This document shows, piece by piece, positions 43,161-52,327 of a DNA stretch of 64,000 nt. The stretch is from contig JAFBAO010000101.1 in NCBI GenBank assembly GCA_019247715.1, forward strand, positions 1-64,000, written 5' to 3'. Below the pieces are notes generated by a model. It saw nothing but the letters and a program-made list of their open reading frames with translations. It had not been told where the DNA came from and ran no database searches. The first letter of the stretch is position 1. Every line of letters begins with the position of its first letter. This DNA comes from Caulobacteraceae bacterium (GTDB lineage: Bacteria > Pseudomonadota > Alphaproteobacteria > Caulobacterales > Caulobacteraceae). The translations under genes were made by a program, and so were the position numbers.

Positions 43161-43637
43161 ATGAAATCGTTTCTTGGCTTGGCCGCGCTGGCGGCCGGCG
43201 CGCTCTTGGCCTCGCAGGCGCAGGCCGCCAGGGTCCCGGAAGCGGGGATCAGCGCCGAGGAGGTCGCCCAGGTCCTGCAGGCCAAGGGCTACAAGGCCGA
43301 GATCGGCAAGGACAACGAGGGCGACCCGAAGGTCACCAGCGCCGCCGACGGCAGCAAGTTCACCGTCTTCTTCTACGGTTGCCAGCACACCGCGCGGTGC
43401 ACCTCCCTCACCCTCCAGTCCGGCTTCCACCTGGAGGGTGGGATGACGATGGAACGCATCAACGCCTGGAACAAGGACAACCGGTTCCTCAAGGGCTGGC
43501 TCGACAACGTCAACGACCCGTTCGTGGAGATGGACATCGAGGTGGGGCACGCCTTCCTCACCGAGACCCTCGGCGCCAATATCGAAACCTGGGCCTCGAT
43601 CATTCCCGACTTCAAGAAGTACATCGGGTTCCAGTAG
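43161..43637 (+). CDS. Secreted YbjN-domain protein
   Basis: A 158-residue protein with a signal peptide (KSFLGLAALAAGALLASQAQA, cleavage after QAQA). The mature part is a YbjN-type domain: ISAEEVAQVLQAKGYKAEIG, then YGCQHTARCTSLTLQSGF with a Cys pair that may form a disulfide, MERINAWNKDNRFLKGWLD, and a C-terminal helix. YbjN-like proteins are small, often periplasmic and of unclear function, resembling type III secretion chaperones in fold. It is divergent from nfu and convergent with trpS, sharing a stop-codon hairpin with it. Confidence 0.82.
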   Translation: MKSFLGLAALAAGALLASQAQAARVPEAGISAEEVAQVLQAKGYKAEIGKDNEGDPKVTSAADGSKFTVFFYGCQHTARCTSLTLQSGFHLEGGMTMERINAWNKDNRFLKGWLDNVNDPFVEMDIEVGHAFLTETLGANIETWASIIPDFKKYIGFQ

Positions 43638-43651
43638 GCGGGGTCCGCCTA
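43635..43651. terminator. Hairpin containing both stop codons of convergent genes
   Basis: TAGGCGG-GGT-CCGCCTA is a perfect 7-base stem with a 3-base loop. The left TAG is the stop of the YbjN gene and the right CTA is the trpS stop on the other strand. It may act as a bidirectional terminator, although no T-run follows on either side. Confidence 0.5.
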
Positions 43652-44680
43652 GCCCGGCCAGAAGCCGACGATCCGTTTGGTCTCGGCCAGGATGGGCTCG
43701 GCGACCGCCCGGGCCCGTTCGGCGCCGTCGGCCAGCACGCGGTCGATCTGGGCCGGATCGGCGAGCAGCCGCCGCATCTCGGCGGTGACCGGGGCGAGAC
43801 GCGCGGTCAGCAGTTCCGCCAGCGCCGGCTTGAAGCGGCCGAAGCCCTGGCCGGCGAACTCGGCCAGCACCTCGGCCTTGGTCCGCCCGGACAGGGCGGC
43901 GAAGATTCCCACCAAATTGTCCGCCTCCGGCCGGCCGGCAAGTCCGTCGAGGGCCTCGGGCAGCGGCTCGGGATCGGTCTTGGCCTTGCGGATCTTGGCC
44001 GCGATGGCGTCCGCATCGTCGGTGAGGTTGATCCGCGACTGGTCCGAGGGGTCGGACTTGGACATCTTCGCGGTCCCGTCGCGCAAGGACATGACGCGGG
44101 CGCCCGGTCCCTCGATCACCGGCTGGGTCAGCGGGAAGAAATCCGGCGCATCGAAGTCGTGGTTGAACTTGGCGGCGATGTCGCGGGTGAGCTCCAGGTG
44201 CTGCTTCTGGTCTTCGCCCACCGGCACGTGGGTGGCCTTGTAGACGAGGATGTCGGCGGCCTGCAGGACCGGGTAGGTGTAGAGGCCGACGCTGGCCCGC
44301 TCCTTGTGCTTGCCGCTCTTCTCCTTGAACTGGGTCATCCGGTCGAGCCAGCCGAGCCTGGCCACGCATTGGAAGATCCAGGCGAGCTCGGCGTGGGCCG
44401 GAACCGCCGACTGGGCGAAGATGGCCGCCTTCTTGGGATCAACGCCGGCGGCGAGGTAGGCCGCCGCGATCTCCCGGGTCTGGGCGGTGAGCCTCTTCGG
44501 TTCCTGCCAGGTGGTGATGGCGTGCAGGTCGACCACGCAATAGAGGCACTCCATCTGGTCCTGCAGGGCCACGAACTTCACGAGGGCGCCGAGATAGTTG
44601 CCGAGGTGGAGGTCGCCGGAGGGCTGAACGCCCGAGAGGACGCGCTGGGGGCCGGCGTAGGCGGTCTTGGAGTCGGTCAT
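43649..44680 (-). CDS. trpS: Tryptophan-tRNA ligase
   Basis: A class I aminoacyl-tRNA synthetase of 343 residues charging tRNA-Trp. The HIGH-like motif is [17 protein letters not shown] (near 17-33), the KMSKS loop is in [14 protein letters not shown] (near 205) and the tryptophan-binding region includes [13 protein letters not shown] and [16 protein letters not shown]. The C-terminal anticodon-binding helices are complete. It lies 152 bases downstream of murJ on the same strand, a known association in Caulobacterales. The ATG at 44680 gives the usual N-terminus. Confidence 0.97.
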   Translation of the reverse strand: MTDSKTAYAGPQRVLSGVQPSGDLHLGNYLGALVKFVALQDQMECLYCVVDLHAITTWQEPKRLTAQTREIAAAYLAAGVDPKKAAIFAQSAVPAHAELAWIFQCVARLGWLDRMTQFKEKSGKHKERASVGLYTYPVLQAADILVYKATHVPVGEDQKQHLELTRDIAAKFNHDFDAPDFFPLTQPVIEGPGARVMSLRDGTAKMSKSDPSDQSRINLTDDADAIAAKIRKAKTDPEPLPEALDGLAGRPEADNLVGIFAALSGRTKAEVLAEFAGQGFGRFKPALAELLTARLAPVTAEMRRLLADPAQIDRVLADGAERARAVAEPILAETKRIVGFWPG

Positions 44681-44832
44681 GGTGCGGAGGCTCTTTATCT
44701 GGTCGCGCGCGAGGGCTTCGTCAGTCGTGCGACCGCCGCCATCGCCGGTTGTGCGCCGAGCTAGGAGCCATGAGGCGGCGCATTAGACGCGCCGAGGCTT
44801 CCCCGCAAGGCCGGCTCTTGGTTCGCTCGCGG

Positions 44833-46527
44833 CTACGCCGGCGAGCGACGGCGAAGCAGGCGGCGGCGCAGGATCGCCGCGGCCTCGGAGACCTCGCCGA
44901 TCCTCAGGGCGTAGGCGGCGCCCGCATAGACGAGCATGGCGCCGCCGATCGCCGCGAAGAGACCGAGGGCGTGCAGAAGGGCGCCCCGCAGCCAGACGTG
45001 GGCCGCCCAGTCGAGCGCCCAGGCGACGGCGCCGCAGGCCGCCGCGGCCGCCAGCACCCGGGCGAGGAAGCCCAGCCACTCGCCGGCGCCGCCGAAGTCC
45101 ACCTGGCGCGAAAGCGCGACCCAGAGCTGGGCGAAGTTCACGATCGCCACGCCCGAGGTGGCGAGGGCCAGGCCGGCGTGGCCAAGTCCCAGGAGGCGGG
45201 CGCTGGTGACGTTGAGGACCAGGTTGACCGCGATGCCGATCAGGCTGATCCGCAGCGGCGTCTTCGGCAGGTTGAGGGCGTAGAAGCAGGGGGTCAGCAC
45301 CTTGATCGCCGCATAGCCGGCGAGCCCCAGGGCGTAGGCGCGAAGCGCCAGGGCGGTCTGGGCGGTGTCGCCGGCGCTGAAGTGGCCGTGCTGGTAGATG
45401 AGGGCGATCACCGGCGGGGCCAGCGCCGCCAGGCCCACCGCCGCCGGCACGCTGAGGAAGAGGGTGAGGCGCAGCGACGTGCGCACCGTGCGCCCGAAGG
45501 CGCCGAGGTCGTCGCGGGCGAAGCGGCGGGCCACGGCCGGCAGGGTCACGGTGGCCAGCGAGACCCCGAAGAGCCCGATCGGGAACTGCATCAGCCGGAA
45601 GGCGCAGTTGAGCCAGGAGCGCCCGCCGTTGATCTCGGAGGCGAACATGCCGTTGACGAGCACGTTCACCTGCACGGCGGCGCCGGCGATCACGCTCGGC
45701 CACATCAGCGCCCAGAGCTCGCGCAGCCTTGGATTGGCAAGGTCGAGCCGCCAGGCGAAGCGAAAGCCCAGCTTCAGCAGCGACGGGATCTGCATGCCGA
45801 GCTGCGCGAGGCCCCCCAGCAGCACCCCGACGCAGACGCCGTAGACCGAGGCCTCGGTGAACACCGGATGCGGCCAGGTAGCCCGCGCGGTGGGATCGAA
45901 GACGAAGGCCATGGCCAGGCCGGTGACCACCGAGACGATGTTGAAGACGGTGGAGGCCGAGGCGGGGACGCCGAAGATGAACCTCGCATTCAGCATCCCC
46001 ATCACCGCCGCCGCCAGGGAGACGAAGAGGATGAACGGGAACATCACCCGCGTGAGCCGCACCGCCAGCTCGAACTTCCCCGGCACGTTGTGGAAACCGA
46101 AGTTGGTCGCCTCGACGATGAAGGGCGCCGCGACGATGCCGAGGAGGCAGGTCACGCCGACCACGAACACCATCGCGCTCAGGGTCAGGTTGGCGAGCTT
46201 CCAGGCCGGCTCGGCCCCCTCGCGGTCCCAGGTGCGGGTGAAGAGGGCGGTGAAGGCGGTGGAGAGCGCCCCTTCGGCGAAGAGGTCGCGCAGCAGGTTG
46301 GGGATCTGGAACGCGGCGTAGTAGGCGTCGAGCACCTTGCCGGCGCCGAACATGGCCGGGAAGACCAGCTCGCGGCCGAGGCCGAAAAGGCGCGAGCCGA
46401 TCACCGCCAGGCCGACGATGCCGGCGCTGCGGCGGGTGTCGGGCTCGTCGCCGGCGGGGCGGGCGGTCACGCCGGGCGCGGTCGGTGAATCGGGGATGGC
46501 CACCGGTGGCTTGTCGGGCGGACCCAT
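44833..46527 (-). CDS. murJ: Lipid II flippase MurJ (MviN)
   Basis: An integral inner-membrane protein of 564 residues that flips lipid II for peptidoglycan synthesis. SAGIVGLAVIGSRLFGLGRE is the conserved first helix, with VLDAYYAAFQIPNLLRDLFA and EGALSTAFTALFT next, the MurJ signature. About 14 hydrophobic helices follow, with charged residues such as RKF-like positions in MFPFILFVSLAAAVMG and SVIAGAAVQVNVLVNG. The N-terminal tail of some 35 residues is rich in Pro and Asp and variable. I used ATG 46527; the longer frame upstream is antisense-like. It is followed by trpS and divergent from the SPOR gene. Confidence 0.95.
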   Translation of the reverse strand: MGPPDKPPVAIPDSPTAPGVTARPAGDEPDTRRSAGIVGLAVIGSRLFGLGRELVFPAMFGAGKVLDAYYAAFQIPNLLRDLFAEGALSTAFTALFTRTWDREGAEPAWKLANLTLSAMVFVVGVTCLLGIVAAPFIVEATNFGFHNVPGKFELAVRLTRVMFPFILFVSLAAAVMGMLNARFIFGVPASASTVFNIVSVVTGLAMAFVFDPTARATWPHPVFTEASVYGVCVGVLLGGLAQLGMQIPSLLKLGFRFAWRLDLANPRLRELWALMWPSVIAGAAVQVNVLVNGMFASEINGGRSWLNCAFRLMQFPIGLFGVSLATVTLPAVARRFARDDLGAFGRTVRTSLRLTLFLSVPAAVGLAALAPPVIALIYQHGHFSAGDTAQTALALRAYALGLAGYAAIKVLTPCFYALNLPKTPLRISLIGIAVNLVLNVTSARLLGLGHAGLALATSGVAIVNFAQLWVALSRQVDFGGAGEWLGFLARVLAAAAACGAVAWALDWAAHVWLRGALLHALGLFAAIGGAMLVYAGAAYALRIGEVSEAAAILRRRLLRRRSPA

Positions 46528-46634
46528 GGCGCGGTCAAGACGCAGGGCGCCGCTCGGCCTTGCGAAGTGCGGGGCGGCAGGCCCGCTCCGCGATGGTTCA
46601 CGACCAGCTAACCCGGCCCGGTTAAGCTTGGCGC

Positions 46635-47402
46635 ATGGACAGGATCGGGCCGGAGCGCCCAGCGCGCCTGCGCGGGCGGCGCCTGGCGGCTGCACTTGCG
46701 GCGCTGCTCTGCACGGCGGCCGGCGCCCACGCGCTGGCGGCGCGACCGGTTGACGCCCAGGCGCCGGCGGACGTGGCCGTGGTGATACTGCAACGCGGCG
46801 CGCCCGGTCCGGACGGAACCCTCGCCGGGGTCGCCTTCCAGGGCGAGACGACCAGCGAGGAGGCGGCGCGGAAGCTGGGCTTCCGGTCGGTGACCTCCAT
46901 CGTCGACGTCGATTGCGGCGCGCGACGCCAGCGGGTCCTGCAGCTCCAGGAGTTCGAGGATCACGCCTTTAAGGGGGCGCTGCGGGCGATCCTCCCCAAT
47001 GGCCAGTGGCTGAGCCCCGACCGCGGCGACTACATGGCCGGGGTCATCTCCAGCGTCTGCGGCGATCCGGCGTCGCTCGCAACCGCGCCGTCGGCGCCCC
47101 ACAAGGATCCCCACTCCGCGAGACGGGCGGCGCCTTCGCAGCCGGTGGGCGTCGGGGGCGCCGGCCCCGGCGAAGGATGGGTTGCGCTGCAGCTGGGCGC
47201 CTACGCCACCGAAGCGGCGGCCCGGACCCGGCTGCGGCAGGCCGAACCACTCCCCGCCGGCCTCTCCCCGCTCGTCAGGCCGATGCTGGTGGGCGACACC
47301 CACTATTACCGGGCGCTCCTCACCGGCTTCGCCAGCCGCTCCCAGGCGGCCGGATACTGTTCGGACCGCGGCCTCGCCAAGAGCGGCTGCTGGATCCACT
47401 GA
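46635..47402 (+). CDS. SPOR-domain envelope protein
   Basis: A 255-residue protein. An N-terminal hydrophobic stretch (RRLAAALAALLCTAAGAHAL, about 15-34) is a signal peptide or anchor after a basic start. The middle (about 45-150) is unrecognised but has paired cysteines (VDVDCGARRQ, SSVCGDPA). The C-terminal 80 residues have the SPOR pattern: EGWVALQLGAYATEAAARTR, then YYRALLTGFASRSQAAGYC. SPOR domains bind denuded peptidoglycan and localise proteins to division sites. It is divergent from murJ, so the pair may share regulation; that is inference. Confidence 0.7.
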   Translation: MDRIGPERPARLRGRRLAAALAALLCTAAGAHALAARPVDAQAPADVAVVILQRGAPGPDGTLAGVAFQGETTSEEAARKLGFRSVTSIVDVDCGARRQRVLQLQEFEDHAFKGALRAILPNGQWLSPDRGDYMAGVISSVCGDPASLATAPSAPHKDPHSARRAAPSQPVGVGGAGPGEGWVALQLGAYATEAAARTRLRQAEPLPAGLSPLVRPMLVGDTHYYRALLTGFASRSQAAGYCSDRGLAKSGCWIH

Positions 47403-47602
47403 TCCGCCAAGGCCGCCGGGCCAGCATGGCGCCCGAAGCAAGGCGCGGACGCCGATAAATTATTCCGTGATGATCTCGATCGGCCGCTGACGACGGAACC
47501 GGTTAATGGGTCGTGCAGGGGCGGTTCATCCTGAAGGCTAAATTAAGGCCGATTTGGATAACTAAGTTTTCACGCCATTCGCGCTAGGAAGTCTTAATTC
47601 GG
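47403..47602. promoter_or_regulatory. Intergenic region ahead of the receiver gene
   Basis: These 200 bases are AT-richer than their neighbours near 47450-47600 (TTAA elements at several places, such as in GGTTAATGG and CTAAATTAAGG). They probably hold the promoter of the receiver gene. The TTAA elements recall CtrA half-sites of Caulobacterales, but the full spaced pair is not evident. Confidence 0.3.
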
Positions 47603-48130
47603 ATGGGGTCGAGCATGTCAAATCAAGACGCGTCGGAGGATACGGTCCAGCCTAATGTTGTTCAGTCCGTCAACTTTGGCGGCCCGTCGTCGAAACCCTT
47701 CCGGGTCCTTATCGTCGACGACCTCGCCGAGAATCGACTGCGGCTGGGCCTCTGCTGCGACCAGTTCGGAGCGATTCACGAGGAAGTGGCCAGCGGACGC
47801 GAGGCGGTGGAGGCGGCGCAATCGCGCTCATTCGACGTGATCCTCATGGATATACTGATGCCCGGCATGGACGGCATGGCCGCCACCCGCGCGATCCGGG
47901 CCCTGCCCGGGCGGGTCTCGAGCGTGCCGATCATCGCCGTCACGCCGGCGGCCGCGCCGGGTGAGGTGTTGCGCTATCTGTCCTGCGGGATGACCGACGT
48001 GGTGCCTAAACCCGTGGATCCGGCGCGGCTCGCCGAGGCCATTTCCGCAGCCCTCGCACAGGCCGGCCCGAGCGGCGGCGCCGGACGCCGCAAAGCCGCC
48101 GGGCGCAGGGCCGCCGAACGGGCCGCCTGA
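47603..48130 (+). CDS. Stand-alone response-regulator receiver
   Basis: A 175-residue protein with one receiver domain (about 34-152): FRVLIVDDLAENRLRLGL with the acidic pair, the phosphoacceptor Asp in DVILMDILMPGMDGMAATRA (near 89), the Thr in PIIAVTPAAAP and the Lys in DVVPKPVDPA. The N-terminal 30 residues are Ser/Asn/Gln-rich and disordered-looking; the C-terminal tail is Arg/Ala-rich (GRRKAAGRRAAERAA), which could contact nucleic acid or a partner. No output domain is present. It could be phosphorylated by the hybrid kinase at 48.9 kb, but this is only proximity. The ATG at 47603 or 47615 may be the true start. Confidence 0.85.
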   Translation: MGSSMSNQDASEDTVQPNVVQSVNFGGPSSKPFRVLIVDDLAENRLRLGLCCDQFGAIHEEVASGREAVEAAQSRSFDVILMDILMPGMDGMAATRAIRALPGRVSSVPIIAVTPAAAPGEVLRYLSCGMTDVVPKPVDPARLAEAISAALAQAGPSGGAGRRKAAGRRAAERAA

Positions 48131-48184
48131 GCGGCCGACGCTCGTCCGTAAGGCGGCAAGGTCTCAGAGGCTTTCGCCGAGCCG

Positions 48185-48475
48185 CTATTCCCCGTGTGTC
48201 AGGGTGATCCGACGCGACGGTTGCGCGGTCTGGGCGGCCGTGAGGATCGCCTGGGCCAGAGCGGCGCTGGCCGCCCTGCCGAGGATGCGCTCCACCCCGC
48301 AGCCGTCGAGCCGCCAGAGCGCAATGACGAAGGGCAGGTCGTCGGCCAGCTCGGCTGACGCCGCTTGAGGCGCCGTGCGCGCCTGGGGCGGCGAAGTCCT
48401 TGTCTCGGGGGTGACGCTCCGTCTGGGCAAGCTCGGCAATTCCCTACGCCATGTCAGTTGGGCTTTCCGCCCCAC
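48185..48475 (-). CDS. Small unknown protein
   Basis: A 96-residue protein with no recognised family. The first 35 residues are Arg/Ser/Pro-rich; the rest looks folded: DLPFVIALWRLDGCGVERIL then AASAALAQAILTAAQTAQ, a strand followed by a helix. It starts at GTG 48475 and overlaps the stop of the upstream small gene by 22 bases, so the two may be coupled. It has no signal peptide and sits between a receiver and a hybrid kinase gene. The call rests on the coding-like C-terminal part and the overlap. Confidence 0.45.
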   Translation of the reverse strand: MGRKAQLTWRRELPSLPRRSVTPETRTSPPQARTAPQAASAELADDLPFVIALWRLDGCGVERILGRAASAALAQAILTAAQTAQPSRRITLTHGE

Positions 48476-48744
48476 TTGCTGATGACGCTGTCCTTGTGGC
48501 GGAGGATGATCACCGCATCAGGGAACTCCCGCGTCGCGGCATAATAGGCGGCGTAGCCGATGCTGACGCTGGAGGTGACCGCCAAGACCTGGTCGACGGC
48601 GTCCCCGGACGCGTTCAGCAACTCTATCTTGTAGGCCAGATCTTCGTTCGGCGCGGGCGACGGGCCGGGACGATCCCCCCGTTCGGGAAGCCCGCCGTTC
48701 GACGCATCGTCCGTCGGACGCAAGCCGTATGCGCTGGCAAACAC
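48454..48744 (-). CDS. Small unknown protein
   Basis: A 96-residue protein, unrecognised. After a Pro/Gly-rich first third, the last 60 residues appear folded: YKIELLNASGDAVDQVLAVT and SVSIGYAAYYAATREFPDAV, ending ILRHKDSVISKWGGKPN. That pattern (strand-helix-strand with a basic end) is coding-like. The start is GTG 48744. It overlaps the next small gene and is divergent from the hybrid kinase, 146 bases away. The role is unknown; a partner for signalling is possible from context only. Confidence 0.5.
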   Translation of the reverse strand: MFASAYGLRPTDDASNGGLPERGDRPGPSPAPNEDLAYKIELLNASGDAVDQVLAVTSSVSIGYAAYYAATREFPDAVIILRHKDSVISKWGGKPN

Positions 48745-48890
48745 GCCGCCTCCCGGTCTCCTAGGGTCCGCACCGCTCGCGAACTAGCGTAAGACGCGAA
48801 TCTTTCCTCCGCGAACCGGGTTATGTCAATTCTTTTGCGGCGCGGCATTCGGCCGGTATGCTAAGCCGAGCAGGGCGAGGGACGCCCTTC

Positions 48891-51233
48891 ATGACGGCTC
48901 CAGAATTGCAGCCAAACCAACAGCCGCCAGGCGACGATCGGCGGCTGTTAGACGCACTGTCGGACCGCGCCGTCCTTCGTCTGGACGAGGGCGGCCGGAT
49001 CGTCACCGCCAGCGCGGGAACCCGGAAGCTCTTCGGCTATGCGCCCGATGAGCTCATCGGCGCGGAGGCCTCCAAGCTCTTCGCAGCGTCCCGCCGGGGC
49101 GGCGAGGTCCTGGCCGAAATGCTGTGCGCGGCCACAACCCAGCAGGGCGCCGAGCGCGTCGCGTGGCTGCGCCGGAAGGTCGGGCGCCAGACCCCCGCCG
49201 TGGTGGCGGCCTACCCCGTTCGCGACGAGGGCGGGACTGCGGCCGGCTTCGCCCTGATCGTCCGGGACGGCGCCGCCGAGGAGCAGCTGCGCGCCAACGA
49301 GCGGCGGCTTCGTCTGCTGCTCGACTGCGTTCAGGATTACGCCATCTGCCTCGTCTCCCCGAGCGGCGTGGTCATGGACTGGAATCGGGGCGCCGAGCGG
49401 GTCCTGGGCTACCAGTCCGAGGAGATCATCGGCCGGCACTACGGCTGTTTCTACACCGCGGAGGATCGGGCGGCCGGGCTTCCGGCGAAGGCGCTGGAGA
49501 GGGCCCGCGCGGCCGGCGCCTACGAGTCGGACGGGTGGCGACGGCGCAGGGACGGCGGGCGGTTTCGGGCCTGGGTGGTGGTCAACGCCGTGCGCGACGA
49601 CGCCGGCGCCCTTGTGGGGTTCGCTCACATCGTCCGCGACATCACCGAGCGGCGGGTCGCCCAGGAAGCCCTGCGGGAGAGCGAGCGGCAGTTCCGGCTG
49701 CTGGTGAACGGGGTGGCCGACCACGCCCTCTACATGCTCGACCCGAATGGCGTGGTCATCAGCTGGAACGCCGGCGCCGAGCGGATCAAGGGCTACTCCG
49801 CCGACCAGGTGATCGGGCAGCATTACTCGAAGTTCTTCACCGACGCCGATCGGATGGCCGGTCTGCCCGCGCGGGGACTTTACGCGGCGATGGAGAACGG
49901 CCGCTACGAGGCCGAAGGCTGGCGCGTGCGGCGCGACGGCAGCCTCTTCTGGGCGAGCGTGGTCATGCACGCGATCAAGGACGACGGGGCGCTGATCGGC
50001 TTCGCCAAGATCACCCGCGACGCCACCGAGCGGCGTCAGGCCCATCTGGAGCTGCAGAAGACCCAGGAGCAGCTCTTTCACGCCCAAAAGCTCGAGGCTC
50101 TCGGCCAGCTCACCGGTGGGGTGGCCCACGACTTCAACAACCTGCTGATGATCATGGGAGGCCAGGCCGAGCTGCTCGGCAGGCACGGCGGCGACGCCGG
50201 CAGGGCTCAGCGGGCCGCGGAAATCATCTCCGCCGCCGCGGCGCGCGGGGCGACCCTGACGCGTCAGCTCCTCTCGTTCACGCGCCGACAGCCGCTCAGC
50301 CGAGAGGTCGTCGACCTGGCGGGACGCCTCGAACGCCTCGAGGAGATCCTGTCGCGATCGCTCGGCGAGACGATCCAGCTTTCGATGGACCTGCCGCCGG
50401 CGCTGTGGCCGGTAGAGTTGGATCCCAACGAACTGGAGCTTGCGCTGATCAATCTGGCGGTCAACGCCCGCGACGCCATGCCGGGCGGCGGGAACTTCAC
50501 GATCGCGGCGCAGAACGTGACCTTGGGAGGCGGGGAGCTCGACGGGGACCTTGCCGGCGAGTTCGTGGCCTTGACGGTGGCCGATACCGGCGTGGGGATA
50601 CCGGAGGATGTGCTCCCCAAAGTCTTCGACCCCTTCTTCACCACCAAGCAAGCCGACCAGGGAACGGGCCTGGGCCTCAGCCAGGTCTACGGTTTCGCCA
50701 GGCAGGCGGGCGGAGCGGTGAAGATGCAAAGCACCCTCGGAGAGGGGGCGAGCGTCACCCTCTATCTGCGCAGGGCCGCGCGCGCAGCGGAGCCGGCGGC
50801 CGACCTCGCCGCCGAGCCGGTCAGCGCCGAGGGCCTGACGCTGGTGGTGGAAGACAATCCCGACGTCGCCGAGGTGACCGCCGATCTCGTTCAACTGTTG
50901 GGCTACCGGGTCTGCTTGGCGAACAACGCCGAAGCCGCCCTCGAGGCGTTGCGCAAGACCGCCTTCGACCTGGTGGTCAGCGACGTGGTCATGACCGGGC
51001 CCATGGACGGGATAGGCCTGGCCCGGGAGATCCGCCAGCATCATCCCGAGCTCCCCGTCCTCCTGGTCAGCGGCTACTCGAAGGCGCTCACCGCCGTCGC
51101 CGACGCCTTCCCGGTGCTGCAGAAGCCGTTCAATCTGGAGCGGCTGCAAAAGGCGGTGGCCGACGCGACCCGCGCGGTCCGGAGCGCCGATCCGAAGGTC
51201 GTGCGCCTCGAGGACGCCCGGCGCGCGCGCTGA
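48891..51233 (+). CDS. Hybrid sensor histidine kinase with PAS repeats
   Basis: A 780-residue cytoplasmic hybrid kinase without transmembrane segments. It has three PAS domains (about 20-130, 140-255 and 265-375, each with the pattern [20 protein letters not shown]), then a HisKA dimerisation domain with the phospho-His in [20 protein letters not shown] (near 409). Next are an HATPase with [33 protein letters not shown] and [11 protein letters not shown], and a C-terminal receiver with its Asp in [15 protein letters not shown] (near 698). It belongs to the HWE-independent, FixL-like family common in alphaproteobacteria. ATG 48891 has GAGGG nine bases upstream and is preferred to ATG 48858. 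The signal is unknown; no heme His is evident. Confidence 0.88.
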   Translation: MTAPELQPNQQPPGDDRRLLDALSDRAVLRLDEGGRIVTASAGTRKLFGYAPDELIGAEASKLFAASRRGGEVLAEMLCAATTQQGAERVAWLRRKVGRQTPAVVAAYPVRDEGGTAAGFALIVRDGAAEEQLRANERRLRLLLDCVQDYAICLVSPSGVVMDWNRGAERVLGYQSEEIIGRHYGCFYTAEDRAAGLPAKALERARAAGAYESDGWRRRRDGGRFRAWVVVNAVRDDAGALVGFAHIVRDITERRVAQEALRESERQFRLLVNGVADHALYMLDPNGVVISWNAGAERIKGYSADQVIGQHYSKFFTDADRMAGLPARGLYAAMENGRYEAEGWRVRRDGSLFWASVVMHAIKDDGALIGFAKITRDATERRQAHLELQKTQEQLFHAQKLEALGQLTGGVAHDFNNLLMIMGGQAELLGRHGGDAGRAQRAAEIISAAAARGATLTRQLLSFTRRQPLSREVVDLAGRLERLEEILSRSLGETIQLSMDLPPALWPVELDPNELELALINLAVNARDAMPGGGNFTIAAQNVTLGGGELDGDLAGEFVALTVADTGVGIPEDVLPKVFDPFFTTKQADQGTGLGLSQVYGFARQAGGAVKMQSTLGEGASVTLYLRRAARAAEPAADLAAEPVSAEGLTLVVEDNPDVAEVTADLVQLLGYRVCLANNAEAALEALRKTAFDLVVSDVVMTGPMDGIGLAREIRQHHPELPVLLVSGYSKALTAVADAFPVLQKPFNLERLQKAVADATRAVRSADPKVVRLEDARRAR

Positions 51234-51250
51234 ATCCGGCCCGGGTGGGC

Positions 51251-52222
51251 TCACCTCACCTCAGCCGCCGCGCCCCCCTGGGCCGAGGCGAGGAAGGCGT
51301 TGACCTGCGCGACCTGCACGGCGCTGGGGCGCGGCCGCGAGGGGGTCAGCGCCCCCGGGAGGCCGCCTTCGGCCGGGGGGACCCCTTCGACCGCGTGGGT
51401 CTCGCGATGGTCGTCGATCACCAGGGTGACCTTGCGCGCCGTGGGCTGGGCGGCTCGCCCGCCCAGGGCGCGGCGCGCCCTTTCGGAGAGGAGCGCCGGC
51501 GCCAGCGTGGCTTCGTGGCCGGCGTAACGCCCGACGAAGGCCGTCGGCGCGCCCGCCTGTCCGCGCCAGCGGTAGAAGATATGGGGCCCGATCTGGGTCA
51601 GCCGCACCAGGGTGGGCGCCCAGGCCGGGGAGACATAGTCGGCGTGATAATGGGTCGCGAGGCCGACGCTCGTCTCGACGTAACCGCTCAGCGCCCGCCG
51701 CGCCACCATGAGGGCCCGCGACCAGCCGGCGATGTCCGGCTTGCGGGCGAGGGCGCCGTCGCAGGTGAAGCTGTACTGGCAGCCGGTGGGCAGTCTTGCG
51801 CCCTCGAAGACCACCCCGCAGACCGACTTCGGAAAGGCCGGGTGTCGTAACCGGTTGATCACCGTCTGGGCGACCGCCGCCTGGCCCTCGAGGGGTTGGT
51901 CCCCCGCCTCGTAGTAGACCGCCTGCGCGAGGCAGCGCTCGGCTCGCTCCCGGTCCTGGCCGGATGTCGCCAGCACGAAGGGCGCGGCGCCGCTCGCCGC
52001 CGCTGCGCGGCGATCCGCTTTCGCCGCGGGCGGCTTGCGGACCGGCGGATGAGCCAGGGGCCGCGCAACCTGGTCGGCGCCGGCGGAATTGACGCAGTAC
52101 AGCGGCGAGAGGGTCACGAGCAGGCCGGTCAGCAAGGCTACGCCTGCATGCAGGTGATCGCTTGACGCACGACGGGGCCATGACCGGGGCTTCGAAGCCC
52201 GGGTTTCGAGATGCATCCACAT
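51251..52222 (-). CDS. SleB-type cell wall hydrolase
   Basis: A protein of about 323 residues with an N-terminal hydrophobic segment (AGVALLTGLLVTLSPLYCV), a signal peptide or anchor. A Pro/Ala-rich linker follows, then a Hydrolase_2 (SleB) domain: CLAQAVYYEAGDQPLEGQAA with the catalytic Glu, VAQTVINRLRHPAFPKSVCG, and QYSFTCDGALARKPD, then THYHADYVSPAWAPTL. It is expected to cleave peptidoglycan in the periplasm. The start may be ATG 52222 or 52216. The last 80 residues are Pro/Ala-rich and variable. It lies downstream of glnD on the same strand with about 100 bases between. Confidence 0.83.
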   Translation of the reverse strand: MWMHLETRASKPRSWPRRASSDHLHAGVALLTGLLVTLSPLYCVNSAGADQVARPLAHPPVRKPPAAKADRRAAAASGAAPFVLATSGQDRERAERCLAQAVYYEAGDQPLEGQAAVAQTVINRLRHPAFPKSVCGVVFEGARLPTGCQYSFTCDGALARKPDIAGWSRALMVARRALSGYVETSVGLATHYHADYVSPAWAPTLVRLTQIGPHIFYRWRGQAGAPTAFVGRYAGHEATLAPALLSERARRALGGRAAQPTARKVTLVIDDHRETHAVEGVPPAEGGLPGALTPSRPRPSAVQVAQVNAFLASAQGGAAAEVR

Positions 52223-52327
52223 GGGCGGCGCAAAGCGCCCAGCTATGTGGCGGCAAAGCGACAATCGTTTTTCTGGCGCGGGCGGCTTTGCGTCGCACCG
52301 AGCGGCGCGGCGCGCGCAGGACCGGCG

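Noticed and set aside
47500..47602. A possible CtrA box ahead of the receiver gene
   Set aside because: Several TTAA elements are present, but I could not find the full TTAA-N7-TTAA arrangement.
48948..51254. A minus-strand frame of 768 codons
   Set aside because: Antisense to the hybrid kinase; repeats of the PAS pattern are mirrored but no protein family is readable.
49124..51850. A plus-strand frame of 908 codons
   Set aside because: It overlaps the hybrid kinase in another frame and is Arg/Gly-rich; the kinase frame carries all the motifs.
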